Below, one piece after another: positions 33,815-41,597 of a stretch of 54,878 bases of DNA. Both the position numbers and the translations under genes were made by a program. Source of the stretch: CAZYWA01 sp964650975 [NCBI: uncultured bacterium] (GTDB taxonomy: Bacteria; JADJOY01); NCBI GenBank assembly GCA_964650975.1, contig CAZYWA010000003.1, positions 1 through 54,878 of the forward strand, given 5' to 3'. Position 1 is the first letter of the stretch; each line of letters begins with the position of its first letter. The notes under the pieces were generated by a model. It saw nothing but the letters and a program-made list of their open reading frames with translations. It made no database searches and was not told where the DNA came from.

Positions 33815-35457
33815 GTCTCGGTGAGGGCCTCGCCCTTCTCGTCGAGAAACGCGCGGAGGTCAAGGGGGCCGCGCTTCTTGGGCAGCACCTTGAATGTGAG
33901 GCGCCAGCCACCGGTCGCCGTGTTCTTGACCACCTGCTGCTCGGTCACGTCCGCGGCCTCGGCGCCGCCGGCGACGCTCACGGTCGCGTGCAGCACCCGG
34001 TCGGCCGGGATGTCGGCGAGCTTCTTTCCCTCGAAGTCGATCACGAAACGCCGCACGTCTTCCTTGCCGGCCGAATCGCGAAACGTGGCGACCGCGCGTC
34101 CCTCGGGGCGCAGCGCTGGATCGTCGCCGAACCAGCGCATGGTGTAGCCGTAGGCGAGCATCGCCCCGGGCTTCACGGGCACCGCCGGCACCCAGTACGA
34201 GACCACGTTGTCGTTGAAGTCGGAGCTGGTGGGGATCTCGACCAGCTCGACGCGGCCCGGTCCCCAACCGGGGTCCGGCTCGATCCACACGCTGGGGCGC
34301 GATTCGGCGTGGGTCTCGAGGTCCTGGTAGTGATCGAAGTTCCGGTCGCGCTGCAGCAGGCCGAAGCCCACCGGGTTGTCCATCTGGAAGCTCGAGACCC
34401 TGAGCTCCTTCGGGTTGTCGAGAGGGCGCCACACCCACTCACCGTTCCTGAGCGCCAGCTGCAGGCCGTCCGAATCGTGGGCCTCGGGACGGAAATCGTC
34501 GAAGCGGCGGGTGGTTCCTTCGCCGTGGAAGAACATCGACGTGAGTGGTGCCACCCCGAGCTTCCGGACCTCGGTGCGCGGGAAGATTCGCGCCGCGACC
34601 TTGATCACGGTCTGCTCGCCGGGCGTGATCTCGAACCGGAAGGCACCCGCGGCACTGGGGCTGTCGAGCAGCGCGTAGATGATCGACTCGTTGGGGTTCG
34701 CCGGGTAGCTCGAGGGCGCCGGCACGGCGGCCTTGGCGTCCTTCTTGGCGTGTCCCTTGTCTTTGTCCTTCTCTTTCTCTTTGTCTTTATCCTTGTCCTT
34801 CTCTTTGTCTTTCTCGTTCGCGGGCTCGCGCGGCCTCGGCACCGGGCTCACCAGCCAGAACTCGGTGAAGCGTGGGAACTCCTCGCCGCGCGGGTCGGCG
34901 GTGTCGATCGCCAGACCGCGCGCCGAGAGGCCGAACACCTGGTCGCGCCCGAGTGCCCGGAAATAGCTGGCGCCGAGGAACACGATCACTTCGTCGAAGT
35001 AGTCCTTGGTCTTGAAGTTGGCGTGCAGCCGAAAGCCGGCGTAGCCCAGGTCGGGCGGGACTTTGCTGGCGAAGTCGTTGTGGCCGTAGTCGAAATCGTT
35101 GGGGTTGAACTCGTGCGGTTTGACCAGGCTGCCTTCGACCACGTTGACCTTGATGGGCTTGTCGTAGAAGAGGCCCGCGTGAAAGAACTGCGTGCGGAAG
35201 GCCGACGGCCGATCCGCCCACAGCGCGAGGTCGGGGCGAAACCGGATGTCACGCCACTGGTCGTAGCTGATCTTGAGCAACCAGTCGGGAACCTGGTTCT
35301 TGGGCTCGCGGTAGGGCTGCGATGCGAGCTTGGAGGCGCGCAGGGAAACGGTGTCGAGATCGAACGGCGTCTGGGCCCGTGCGGGAGTCAGCGCGCCGAG
35401 CGCCACGAACAGGCCGGCGACGGTGGCCCGGGCCAATCGCGCGCCGTAGGATGACAT
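33790..35457 (-). CDS. opgG: Periplasmic glucan biosynthesis protein OpgG/OpgD (GH186 family)
   Basis: The product is 555 aa from ATG 35457 with a Sec signal ending LTPARA/QTPFD; further upstream starts lie in non-coding-looking sequence. Family blocks are ISYDQWRDIRFRPD, FFHAGLFYDKPIKVNVVEG, LGVAPLTSMFFHGEG, MDNPVGFGLLQRDRNFDHYQDLE and VELVEIPTSSDFNDNVVSYWVP. The two-domain beta-sandwich protein is required for OPG backbone processing, and GH186 members cleave or transglycosylate beta-1,2-glucans. An insertion of strictly alternating Lys and acidic residues (215-234), not present in E. coli OpgG as I remember it, lies between two conserved blocks (after EFWLVSPVP, before SIIYALLDSPSAAGAF). 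Its 3' end overlaps opgH, the standard opgGH arrangement. Confidence 0.93.
   Translation of the reverse strand: MSSYGARLARATVAGLFVALGALTPARAQTPFDLDTVSLRASKLASQPYREPKNQVPDWLLKISYDQWRDIRFRPDLALWADRPSAFRTQFFHAGLFYDKPIKVNVVEGSLVKPHEFNPNDFDYGHNDFASKVPPDLGYAGFRLHANFKTKDYFDEVIVFLGASYFRALGRDQVFGLSARGLAIDTADPRGEEFPRFTEFWLVSPVPRPREPANEKDKEKDKDKDKEKEKDKDKGHAKKDAKAAVPAPSSYPANPNESIIYALLDSPSAAGAFRFEITPGEQTVIKVAARIFPRTEVRKLGVAPLTSMFFHGEGTTRRFDDFRPEAHDSDGLQLALRNGEWVWRPLDNPKELRVSSFQMDNPVGFGLLQRDRNFDHYQDLETHAESRPSVWIEPDPGWGPGRVELVEIPTSSDFNDNVVSYWVPAVPVKPGAMLAYGYTMRWFGDDPALRPEGRAVATFRDSAGKEDVRRFVIDFEGKKLADIPADRVLHATVSVAGGAEAADVTEQQVVKNTATGGWRLTFKVLPKKRGPLDLRAFLDEKGEALTETWTYLIQP
34756..34815 (-). repeat. 60-bp Lys/Asp-Glu codon repeat within opgG
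   Basis: Ten consecutive dipeptides of the form acid-Lys (EK or DK) are encoded by 20 codons. The DNA is visibly pyrimidine-rich on the plus strand (ctttgt/ctttct steps) and low in GC against the rest of the window. The array is in frame and flanked by further charged sequence (GHAKKDAKAA). It most likely grew by slippage, and codon variation (AAA/AAG, GAC/GAT/GAG) shows it is no longer a pure microsatellite. Confidence 0.9.
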
Positions 35458-35542
35458 GGGGGAAGGGGACGGGGGTGGCACGAAGCCCGGTAGTCTCACA
35501 CAGCCACATCGACATGCAAAGACGCCGCGGACGGTGGATCCC

Positions 35543-36916
35543 ATGACGGACTCGTTTCCTTCCGGCTTTCAGTGGGGCGTCGCGACGGCTTCGTATCAGA
35601 TCGAGGGCGCGGCCGCGGAGGACGGCCGCGCGCCGTCGGTTTGGGACGCGTTCGCGCGCTCGCCGGGCCGGGTGCTGGGCGGCGACACCGGGGACGTCGC
35701 CTGCGACCACTACCATCGCTACCGGGACGACGTCGCGATCATGGCCTCCCTGGGGGTGCGCGCGTATCGCTTCTCGATCGCCTGGCCGCGGGTGCTTCCA
35801 CGAGGCCATGGAGCGGTGAATCAGCGCGGCCTCGATTTCTACCGGCGCTTGCTCGACGAGCTCGGGCGGCACGGCATCACCCCGCGCGTCACGCTCTATC
35901 ACTGGGATCACCCGCAGGCGCTGGAGGACGAGTACGGCGGCTGGCGGTCGCGCCGAATGGCGCAGGATTTCGCCGACTACGTGGGTGTGGTGGTGCGCGA
36001 GCTCGGCGATCGGGTCGAGCACTGGACCACCCTGAACGAGATCGCTTGCTTCACCCACTTCTCGTACGACGTGGGGAAGCCGGGGTTTCACGCGCCGGGC
36101 GTGGCGCTCGCGAGCCGGAAGAGGGTCTGGCAGACCTCGCACCACGCGTTGCTCGGCCACGGGCTGGCGGTGCAGGCGATCCGCGCCCACGCAACGCGGC
36201 CCTGCCGGGTGAGCCTGGTCGACAATCTCACGGTGCCGGTGCCGGTCACCGAGTCTCCCACCGACGTCGCGGCGGCGTCGCGGGCGTTCGGCGCCGTCGG
36301 GACGAATGGCGGAGTGCTGGTGCCAGCGCTCACCGGTCGTTACGAGGAACGCTTCGCGCGCGCGGCGGAGGCGCGCGGCGAGCTGCCCGACATGGAGCCC
36401 GAGGACCTCGCGACCATCGCGCAGCCGCTCGACGAGCTGGGCCTCAACGTCTACACGGGCGTCTATGCGCGCGCCGCGGCCAGCGACGCCGGCTTCGAGT
36501 TGCTGCCGTTTCCGGGCGGCTACCCGAAGCTCGACATGCCGTGGCTCGACGTCGTGCCCGACGCGCTCTACTGGGCGCCCCGCCACTGTGTGGAGCAGCT
36601 CGGCTTCGGCGGCGACTTCTTCGTGAGCGAGAACGGCTGTGCCGCGCGCGACGCGCTCACCGCGAACGGCGAGGTGCTCGACCTCGACCGGATCGTGTAC
36701 CTGCGCTGCTATCTGCGCCAGCTGGCCCGCGCCATCGCCGACGGTTACCGCGTGCGCGGCTATTGCCTGTGGAGCCTGCTCGACAACTTCGAGTGGGCGT
36801 GGGGCTACGCGAAGCGCTTCGGCATCGTGTACGTCGACTATCCGACCCAGCGCCGCATCCCCAAGGCGAGCGCCCGCTGGTACTCGGAGTGCGTCCGCCA
36901 GAATCGCGTCGTTTAA
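35543..36916 (+). CDS. GH1 beta-glucosidase
   Basis: The protein has 457 aa from ATG 35543 (MTDSFPSGFQWGVATASYQIEGA, the GH1 N-terminal signature). YRFSIAWPRVLP and LYHWDHPQALEDEYGGW form the glycone site. The acid/base Glu is in WTTLNEIACF (TLNE, where TFNE is usual), and the nucleophile Glu is in FFVSENGCA. No signal peptide is present, so it is cytosolic. It is divergent from opgG across 85 bp. A role in hydrolysing sophorose or short beta-glucosides left after GH94 phosphorolysis fits the context. Two hairpins follow the stop. Confidence 0.95.
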   Translation: MTDSFPSGFQWGVATASYQIEGAAAEDGRAPSVWDAFARSPGRVLGGDTGDVACDHYHRYRDDVAIMASLGVRAYRFSIAWPRVLPRGHGAVNQRGLDFYRRLLDELGRHGITPRVTLYHWDHPQALEDEYGGWRSRRMAQDFADYVGVVVRELGDRVEHWTTLNEIACFTHFSYDVGKPGFHAPGVALASRKRVWQTSHHALLGHGLAVQAIRAHATRPCRVSLVDNLTVPVPVTESPTDVAAASRAFGAVGTNGGVLVPALTGRYEERFARAAEARGELPDMEPEDLATIAQPLDELGLNVYTGVYARAAASDAGFELLPFPGGYPKLDMPWLDVVPDALYWAPRHCVEQLGFGGDFFVSENGCAARDALTANGEVLDLDRIVYLRCYLRQLARAIADGYRVRGYCLWSLLDNFEWAWGYAKRFGIVYVDYPTQRRIPKASARWYSECVRQNRVV

Positions 36917-36918
36917 TC

Positions 36919-36939
36919 GGGGGGCTTTTCAAGCCCCCC
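36919..36939. terminator. Hairpin terminator after the GH1 gene
   Basis: A perfect 9-bp stem (GGGGGGCTT/AAGCCCCCC) with a 3-nt loop begins two bases after the stop codon. There is no long T-run after it, but it lies between convergent genes and could act in both directions. Confidence 0.6.
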
Positions 36940-36940
36940 G

Positions 36941-36967
36941 CCCCGAAAAAAGTGCGATTTTTCGGGG
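36941..36967. terminator. Second hairpin, CCCCGAAAAA/TTTTTCGGGG
   Basis: A perfect 10-bp stem with a 7-nt loop follows the first hairpin by one base. The A-run on one arm and T-run on the other place U-tracts at the stem base on either strand, as in bidirectional Rho-independent terminators between convergent genes. Confidence 0.6.
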
Positions 36968-36998
36968 CCCCACCCCCGAGTCGGCTCGCTGCCCGCTC

Positions 36999-37024
36999 GC
37001 CGGCGCGCCTCCTGGCGCGCTGGC
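36999..37024. repeat. GC-rich hairpin in the GH1/anti-sigma intergenic region
   Basis: An 11-bp stem with one G-T wobble and a 4-nt loop (GCCGGCGCGCC ... GGCGCGCTGGC). A further 6-bp hairpin, CGGGGG/CCCCCG, lies at 37068-37084. Together with the two terminator-like stems, four hairpins fill the 202 bp between convergent genes (36917-37118); no ORF is evident there. Confidence 0.45.
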
Positions 37025-37118
37025 AAATTCGGGGTTACGACGCTGGCGAGCCCGGGTGCGCGTAGCGCGGGGGCTTGTCCCCCGTAGTCCCGTCGATCGA
37101 CTCGCTCACAAACTCTGA

Positions 37119-37928
37119 CTAAGGCGCCTTCGGTTCAGGTGCCGTGGCGGTGCCGGCGCGGAAGGAGGCGGCGAAGTCGCGAAGATCGGGGGCCGAGAGG
37201 TCGGAGACCGCGACGAAGCTCAGGGCTTCGTCTCCCCACGCCACCAGGTTGTAGCCGCGGCGCATCTCGGCCCGCTCGCGCGTCGTGCCGCGCGGTCCGC
37301 CGGGACGCACGAACACGTTGATGACGTGCTGCTTGCGGCGGTAGACGAGCGCCGCCGCGGGCCGCTGGCCCAGGTAGTCGAGCCGTCCGCCGATCAGCTC
37401 GTAGCCTTCGCTCGCCAGATCCACGACCGGCGGCGCGACGTCGAGCCGCCCCGCGAACCACGGCCGCACCGTATGGCGGTCGGTGGAGGGCACGTCGGTG
37501 AGATGCGCGGCCATGAGCGAGCGCACGTGATCGGCGACCGCTTCGTCGAGGATCGCGTCGGATCGCGGCGAACGGAGACTCCACGTCGTGAGGGCGCCCA
37601 CGACGAAAGCGGCGAGGGCAGCGATGGCGGCGCGGGATCGAGGTCGCGCCGCAGCTGAAATCACGCTCGCCGGCGGCCGCGCGAGAGTGGTGGCCGCGAC
37701 CTCCGGCCTGCGGCCGATCTCGCCGTCGAGCCAGGTTCGGAGCGCCGCCGGCGCCCGGTAGTAAGGCGCCCCCGCACGCACGCCGGTGCGGAGCGCGCGC
37801 AGCGAGGCTGCTTGCGCGGTGCACGATGCACAGCTCGCCAGATGCTCCTCGATCGCCCGCGCGTCGAGGGGCCCGAGCTCGTCGTCGAGGAACGCGTCGA
37901 GCGCGGCCCGGGTCGGCTCGCAGCTCAT
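37119..37928 (-). CDS. Anti-sigma factor with zinc-finger HCC motif
   Basis: The protein has 269 aa. The N-terminal zinc-binding anti-sigma domain has IEEHLASCASCTAQ (HxxxCxxC) near residues 27-36. One membrane segment, AAIAALAAFVVGALTTWSL, lies at about 100-120. The extracytoplasmic C-terminal domain contains GGRLDYLGQRPAAALVYRRKQHVINVFV, common in ECF anti-sigma factors near oxidative or envelope stress systems. ATG 37928 is one base after the sigma-factor stop, so the pair is co-translated. It would hold the sigma factor inactive at the membrane. Confidence 0.92.
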   Translation of the reverse strand: MSCEPTRAALDAFLDDELGPLDARAIEEHLASCASCTAQAASLRALRTGVRAGAPYYRAPAALRTWLDGEIGRRPEVAATTLARPPASVISAAARPRSRAAIAALAAFVVGALTTWSLRSPRSDAILDEAVADHVRSLMAAHLTDVPSTDRHTVRPWFAGRLDVAPPVVDLASEGYELIGGRLDYLGQRPAAALVYRRKQHVINVFVRPGGPRGTTRERAEMRRGYNLVAWGDEALSFVAVSDLSAPDLRDFAASFRAGTATAPEPKAP

Positions 37929-37929
37929 G

Positions 37930-38448
37930 TCACGCCTCCACCGCCGAGGTCGCGAGCCGCCGCCGCAGCGCCTCGCGGGCTCGCGACAGGCTCGACATGA
38001 CGGTGCCGATCGGAGTGCCCGTGACCGCGGCGATCTCGCGATACGAGAGTCCCTCGAGCTCGCGGAGCACGATCATCTCCCGGTGGCGAGGAACCAGCTC
38101 CGCGAGCGCCTGCTGAACCGCGCGGGCATCCGCGGCGACCAGCGCCGCGTCCTCGGGGCTCGGTTCCGAACGGTCGGCGTGCGCCTCCTCCTCGAGCGGC
38201 TCGGCGAGCGTCTGCGGGCGGTTCCGCCCCAGCCAGGTGAGCGATGCGTTTCGCACGATGGCGAGAATCCAGGGACGGGCGTCGCTGCCGCGCAAGCCGT
38301 CGAACCCGCGCATCGCGCGCACGTAAGCGTCCTGCACCACATCCTCGGCGTCGGGCTCGCTGCCGACCAGCCAGCGCGCCAGGTTGAACGCGGCGTCGAG
38401 ATGGGGGAGGACGAGCACCCGGAACCGCTCCGCCTCGTCGTCGGTCAT
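37930..38448 (-). CDS. ECF RNA polymerase sigma factor
   Basis: The protein has 172 aa from ATG 38448 (MTDDEAERFRVLVLPHLDAAFNLARWLVG); longer frames upstream are antisense noise. Region 2 shows DAEDVVQDAYVRAMRGFDGLRGSDARPWILAIVRN. Region 4 has ALAELVPRHREMIVLRELEGLSYREIAAVTGTPIGTVMSSLSRAREALRRRL, a complete helix-turn-helix. It is upstream of its anti-sigma gene. Its own promoter region and that of the divergent metallophosphoesterase both carry GGAATA-N17-GTCT, suggesting autoregulation and a local regulon. Confidence 0.94.
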   Translation of the reverse strand: MTDDEAERFRVLVLPHLDAAFNLARWLVGSEPDAEDVVQDAYVRAMRGFDGLRGSDARPWILAIVRNASLTWLGRNRPQTLAEPLEEEAHADRSEPSPEDAALVAADARAVQQALAELVPRHREMIVLRELEGLSYREIAAVTGTPIGTVMSSLSRAREALRRRLATSAVEA

Positions 38449-38506
38449 CCGGTCGAGCCCCCATCCAGAAGCGCATCCGCTGGATCGGCTGAGATCCCGG
38501 ACATTC

Positions 38507-38533
38507 AGACTCTTCCGGCACGCAGAATATTCC
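38507..38533 (-). promoter_or_regulatory. Predicted ECF promoter of the sigma/anti-sigma operon
   Basis: On the minus strand GGAATA (38533-38528) is followed after 17 bp by GTCT (38510-38507). The bases GT precede GGAATA here and in the divergent copy. This fits the GGAAT...GTC pattern of many ECF promoters. The start codon is about 59 bp downstream. Confidence 0.65.
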
Positions 38534-38556
38534 ACTCCCCCGCGAATGAGCCGGGT

Positions 38557-38583
38557 GGAATAAACGCGGCGGCTCCCGAGTCT
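38557..38583 (+). promoter_or_regulatory. Predicted ECF promoter of the metallophosphoesterase-cupredoxin operon
   Basis: GGAATA (38557-38562), 17 bp, then GTCT (38580-38583), matching the divergent copy in both boxes, in spacing and in the preceding GT. The ATG is 30 bp further, after GGGAGG. Confidence 0.65.
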
Positions 38584-38613
38584 CCTCCCCGAAACCGCAC
38601 GAGGGAGGCCGCC

Positions 38614-39609
38614 ATGGAACGGGACTTGGATCGCCGCCGCTTTCTGAGCATCACCGGAATATCGCTGGGCTTCGGCGCGCTCTATGCCGTGGGACCCCGC
38701 GGCGCCCTCGCCAAGGAAGGCGACCACGTCACGCGGCGGCTCGCCGAGGCCAACGGCGAGGCGCCGGGGAGCTTCTCGTTCGTACAGCTCTCCGACACCC
38801 ACGTCGGGTTCCAGAGCCCCCAGTATCCGGGCGGCACGGCCGCGTTCGAGCTGGCGATCCAGAACGTCAACGCGTTACCCAAGAAGCCCGACCTGGTGCT
38901 CTTCACCGGCGACCTCACCCACGACAGCGAAGACAAGGACGAGCATGCGCGGCGCATGCGCACCTTCCGCGACATCGCGTCGCGGCTCGACGGGCCGGTC
39001 GTGAAAGCGATCCCCGGGGAGCACGACGCCGGGCTCGACGGCGGCGCGCTCTTCCGCGAGCACTTCGGCGAGACCTCGTACTCGTTCGACCACCGCGGCG
39101 TGCACTTCGTGGCGCTCGACAACGTGTCGCGCGCCCGCCCCGAGGTGGGCGCCGAGCGGATCGCCTGGCTCGAGCAGGACCTCGGCCGATTCCAGCCCAC
39201 GGCGCCGATCGTGGTCTTCACCCACCGCCCGCTCTTCGATCTGAAGCCCGAGTGGGAGTGGTTCACCCGCGACGGCGATCAGGTCCTCGAGGTGCTGGCG
39301 CCGTTCGAGAACGTGACCGTGCTCTACGGCCACATCCACCGCGCCCACCATCGCGTGATCGGCCACACGCGTCACGACGCCGCGCGCTCGCTGGTGTTCT
39401 CGTTCCCGGATCCGGACGCCACCGACGACAAGAAGCCGGTGCCCTACGACGGCGCGCGGCCCTACGCGGGGCTCGGCTTGCGGGTGGTGCGGGAGAGCGT
39501 CGCGGGTGAGGCGCCGGCTTCGCTCGACCTCGACGACGTGGAGCTGACCCAGCGCACGTTCTCGGGGACCGAAGGATTCGTGCGGCTGCTGCGGCGCCGC
39601 GCCGTCTGA
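38614..39609 (+). CDS. Tat-exported metallophosphoesterase
   Basis: The protein has 331 aa. The signal ERDLDRRRFLSITGISLGFGALYAVG has RRxFL, a Tat motif. The calcineurin-like core follows: FVQLSDTHVGF (D-x-H), VLFTGDLTHDSEDK (GDxxH-D), AIPGEHDAG (GNHD equivalent with Asn replaced by Glu), VVFTHRPLF and LYGHIHRAHH (GHxH). The Asn-to-Glu change removes a usual metal ligand or replaces it with a carboxylate. Folded, metal-loaded export to the periplasm is expected. It is transcribed from the predicted ECF promoter, with the cupredoxin gene 50 bp downstream. Confidence 0.9.
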   Translation: MERDLDRRRFLSITGISLGFGALYAVGPRGALAKEGDHVTRRLAEANGEAPGSFSFVQLSDTHVGFQSPQYPGGTAAFELAIQNVNALPKKPDLVLFTGDLTHDSEDKDEHARRMRTFRDIASRLDGPVVKAIPGEHDAGLDGGALFREHFGETSYSFDHRGVHFVALDNVSRARPEVGAERIAWLEQDLGRFQPTAPIVVFTHRPLFDLKPEWEWFTRDGDQVLEVLAPFENVTVLYGHIHRAHHRVIGHTRHDAARSLVFSFPDPDATDDKKPVPYDGARPYAGLGLRVVRESVAGEAPASLDLDDVELTQRTFSGTEGFVRLLRRRAV

Positions 39610-39659
39610 TCCGTCACCACCGTTTCCATCCACCGGACCCAACAGAAGGAGGTGCAGCG

Positions 39660-40031
39660 ATGCACGTTGCCAGAGGTTTGCTCACCGTCGCGATCTTGCT
39701 CGGCGCTCCGGCGCTGGCGTCGACCGCCGCCGATCCCGGCGACGCCGCGAGCGACGCTCCACGGGACATCGCCATCACGGCGCACCGCTTCGAGTTCACG
39801 CCCAAGGAGATCACGATCCGGAAAGGCGAGACCGTGCGGCTCTTGCTCACCAGCGAGGACGTGACGCACGGGTTCTTCATGCGGAAGCTCGGGATCGACG
39901 AGGAGATCGAGCCGGGCAAGACCACCGAGGTACGGCTGACACCGCAGCAGACCGGCGACTTCACCACCATCTGCGACCACTTCTGTGGATCGGGCCACGG
40001 CGGGATGAAGATGACCATCCACGTCCAGTGA
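39660..40031 (+). CDS. Small periplasmic CuA-type cupredoxin (COX2/N2OR-like)
   Basis: The protein has 123 aa, starting after a near-perfect AAGGAGGT. The signal peptide is LLTVAILLGAPALASTAA. The single cupredoxin domain contains ITAHRFEFTPKEITIRKGETVRLLL, DVTHGFFMRKLGIDEEI with the first His ligand, and TTICDHFCGSGHGGM, which fits CX3CX3HX2M exactly, the binuclear CuA motif of cytochrome oxidase subunit II and N2O reductase. It lacks the membrane helices of COX2. It could be an electron carrier or copper chaperone. It lies in the ECF-controlled operon. Confidence 0.92.
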   Translation: MHVARGLLTVAILLGAPALASTAADPGDAASDAPRDIAITAHRFEFTPKEITIRKGETVRLLLTSEDVTHGFFMRKLGIDEEIEPGKTTEVRLTPQQTGDFTTICDHFCGSGHGGMKMTIHVQ

Positions 40032-40216
40032 GGCGCGAAGGATTCAGCGCGCGACGCTCGTGGGCAGCCAGCCCCGTCCGCCGCCGCTCGTAACCCGGGG
40101 CGTTTCGCAGGAAGACCGGGCTCAAGTCACGATCCGCGAGCCGCGACAACCCAGGTGCCCGGTTGCCAGGAATCGCATGGAGTCATCACGTACCCGAGCT
40201 CGCCACGGCGGCGGCG

Positions 40217-41497
40217 CTAGCGCGTGAACGATTCGGTGGGCCGGTACTCGGCGGGGCGTCCGCCCATGTAACGGTCGAGCCAGCGCTGGCGGCTCGACCG
40301 GGCGAAGCGATCCGCCACCTCCTCGAGAGGCGGAAACCATCGGCGCAGGGTCTCCGCCGTGAAGATGAACGGCGCCTGCGCCAGCGGGTGCAACGCCCAG
40401 AGCCTGGCCGGAGCCAGCCGGTTCCGGCGGTAAGCCCGGCCGGACATGAAGAACCGCGTATAGCCACGGTGAATGCCGTGCTCGATCGCCGCCGCGAGCC
40501 GCTGCGCTCGTCCGGCACCGGCTCGCCCTCGACCGGCCTCGAGCTCCGGCGCGAAGGCGTCGAGGTACGATTGACACAGCTGTCGCCCGTCGTCGCCCGA
40601 GCGGCGCGCGCCTTTCACCAGCGTCACGAACGTGAGCTGCGCCGCTTCGCGCAGCGAGCGTGGGTACCAGCGCGGGCGCACTCCCATGAGGTGCCCGACG
40701 TAGCGCCAGAAGTGCATCATCGCCTCGATCTCGCGGACGCTCGGGCGAAAGCCCATCGCCTGCATGGCGACGCCCGGCGCGAAGCTGCCGCCCATGAGCG
40801 TGAGCAGCGCGTCGCCCTGGCTGATCGGTACGCCCCAGGCGTCGAGATCCCACTCCGGGTGGTCGAGCAGCCGGCGTCGCACGAACACGTGCATGATCCG
40901 CACGCGCATCGCCGAGGCGCGTCCGGGCGCTCCGTGCGCGAGGCCGCCGGGCTCGGAGACCGCGATCCAGAACGACGCGGTCTCGAGAAAACGCCGCCGC
41001 GTGCTGTCGCCGGTGTAGCCGCCGCTCAAGACCAGCGGCTTGGCGACCGAGTTCTCGGAGTAGCCCTCGAGCGTGATCGCTCCCGCGAACCGGAACACCG
41101 CGGTGCCGTAGCGCCGGAAGACCCGCGCGCCGAGCTCGACCTGCTCGCGGTCGACCCACTCGGGGTCGTGCTCGATGTCGTCGAAGAGCGCCGCGAGCGA
41201 CCGTGGCGCATCGGGGATCGAAGCCACGCCGTGGGTCAGGGCCTGGTCGAGCTGCGCGCGACCGTGCGCGGCGCTGCGCCCAAGGTAGACCTCGTCGACG
41301 AACGCTTCCGCGAGCGGATCTGCGTCGTAGTACATGGACGCGAGCGTCTCGACCACGTGGTCCGGGGGCGCCGGATCGAACCCCAAAACCCGCCGTCCCA
41401 CGCCGCGCAGCCGCCCCGCCCAGGGCTTCTCGAGATTCTCCCAGTAGCGGAACTCGGCCGGCGTTGCGGCCGGGGCGGTCTGGCGCATCTCGCTCAT
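40217..41497 (-). CDS. MpaB/rubber-oxygenase (Lcp)-like DUF2236 protein
   Basis: The protein has 426 aa from ATG 41497; an upstream in-frame extension overlaps the CBS gene and is not supported. The all-helical fold has characteristic DUF2236 blocks: RRYGTAVFRFAGAITLEGYSENSVAKPLV, FLETASFWIAVSEPGGL, RASAMRVRIMHVFVRRRLL and EAMMHFWRYVGHLMGVRP. DUF2236 proteins include Lcp rubber oxygenases (b-type haem) and fungal MpaB. No signal peptide is clear. A RoxA-like dihaem cytochrome is encoded 5.3 kb away. Function in this genome is unknown. Confidence 0.82.
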   Translation of the reverse strand: MSEMRQTAPAATPAEFRYWENLEKPWAGRLRGVGRRVLGFDPAPPDHVVETLASMYYDADPLAEAFVDEVYLGRSAAHGRAQLDQALTHGVASIPDAPRSLAALFDDIEHDPEWVDREQVELGARVFRRYGTAVFRFAGAITLEGYSENSVAKPLVLSGGYTGDSTRRRFLETASFWIAVSEPGGLAHGAPGRASAMRVRIMHVFVRRRLLDHPEWDLDAWGVPISQGDALLTLMGGSFAPGVAMQAMGFRPSVREIEAMMHFWRYVGHLMGVRPRWYPRSLREAAQLTFVTLVKGARRSGDDGRQLCQSYLDAFAPELEAGRGRAGAGRAQRLAAAIEHGIHRGYTRFFMSGRAYRRNRLAPARLWALHPLAQAPFIFTAETLRRWFPPLEEVADRFARSSRQRWLDRYMGGRPAEYRPTESFTR

Positions 41498-41597
41498 CGA
41501 GGTCTCCCCGGTAGATCTTACACAGGCCGGGCGCCGGGGATGGAGCTTGAGTTCTCGCGCGCGCCTGCCGATGGCCCAGAAGAGGAGACTGACTCCG

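Noticed and set aside
31103-34147. 1014-aa plus-strand open frame opposite opgH/opgG
   Set aside because: Composition is Arg/His/Glu-rich with no recognisable domain; it is the antisense shadow of opgH and opgG in very GC-rich DNA.
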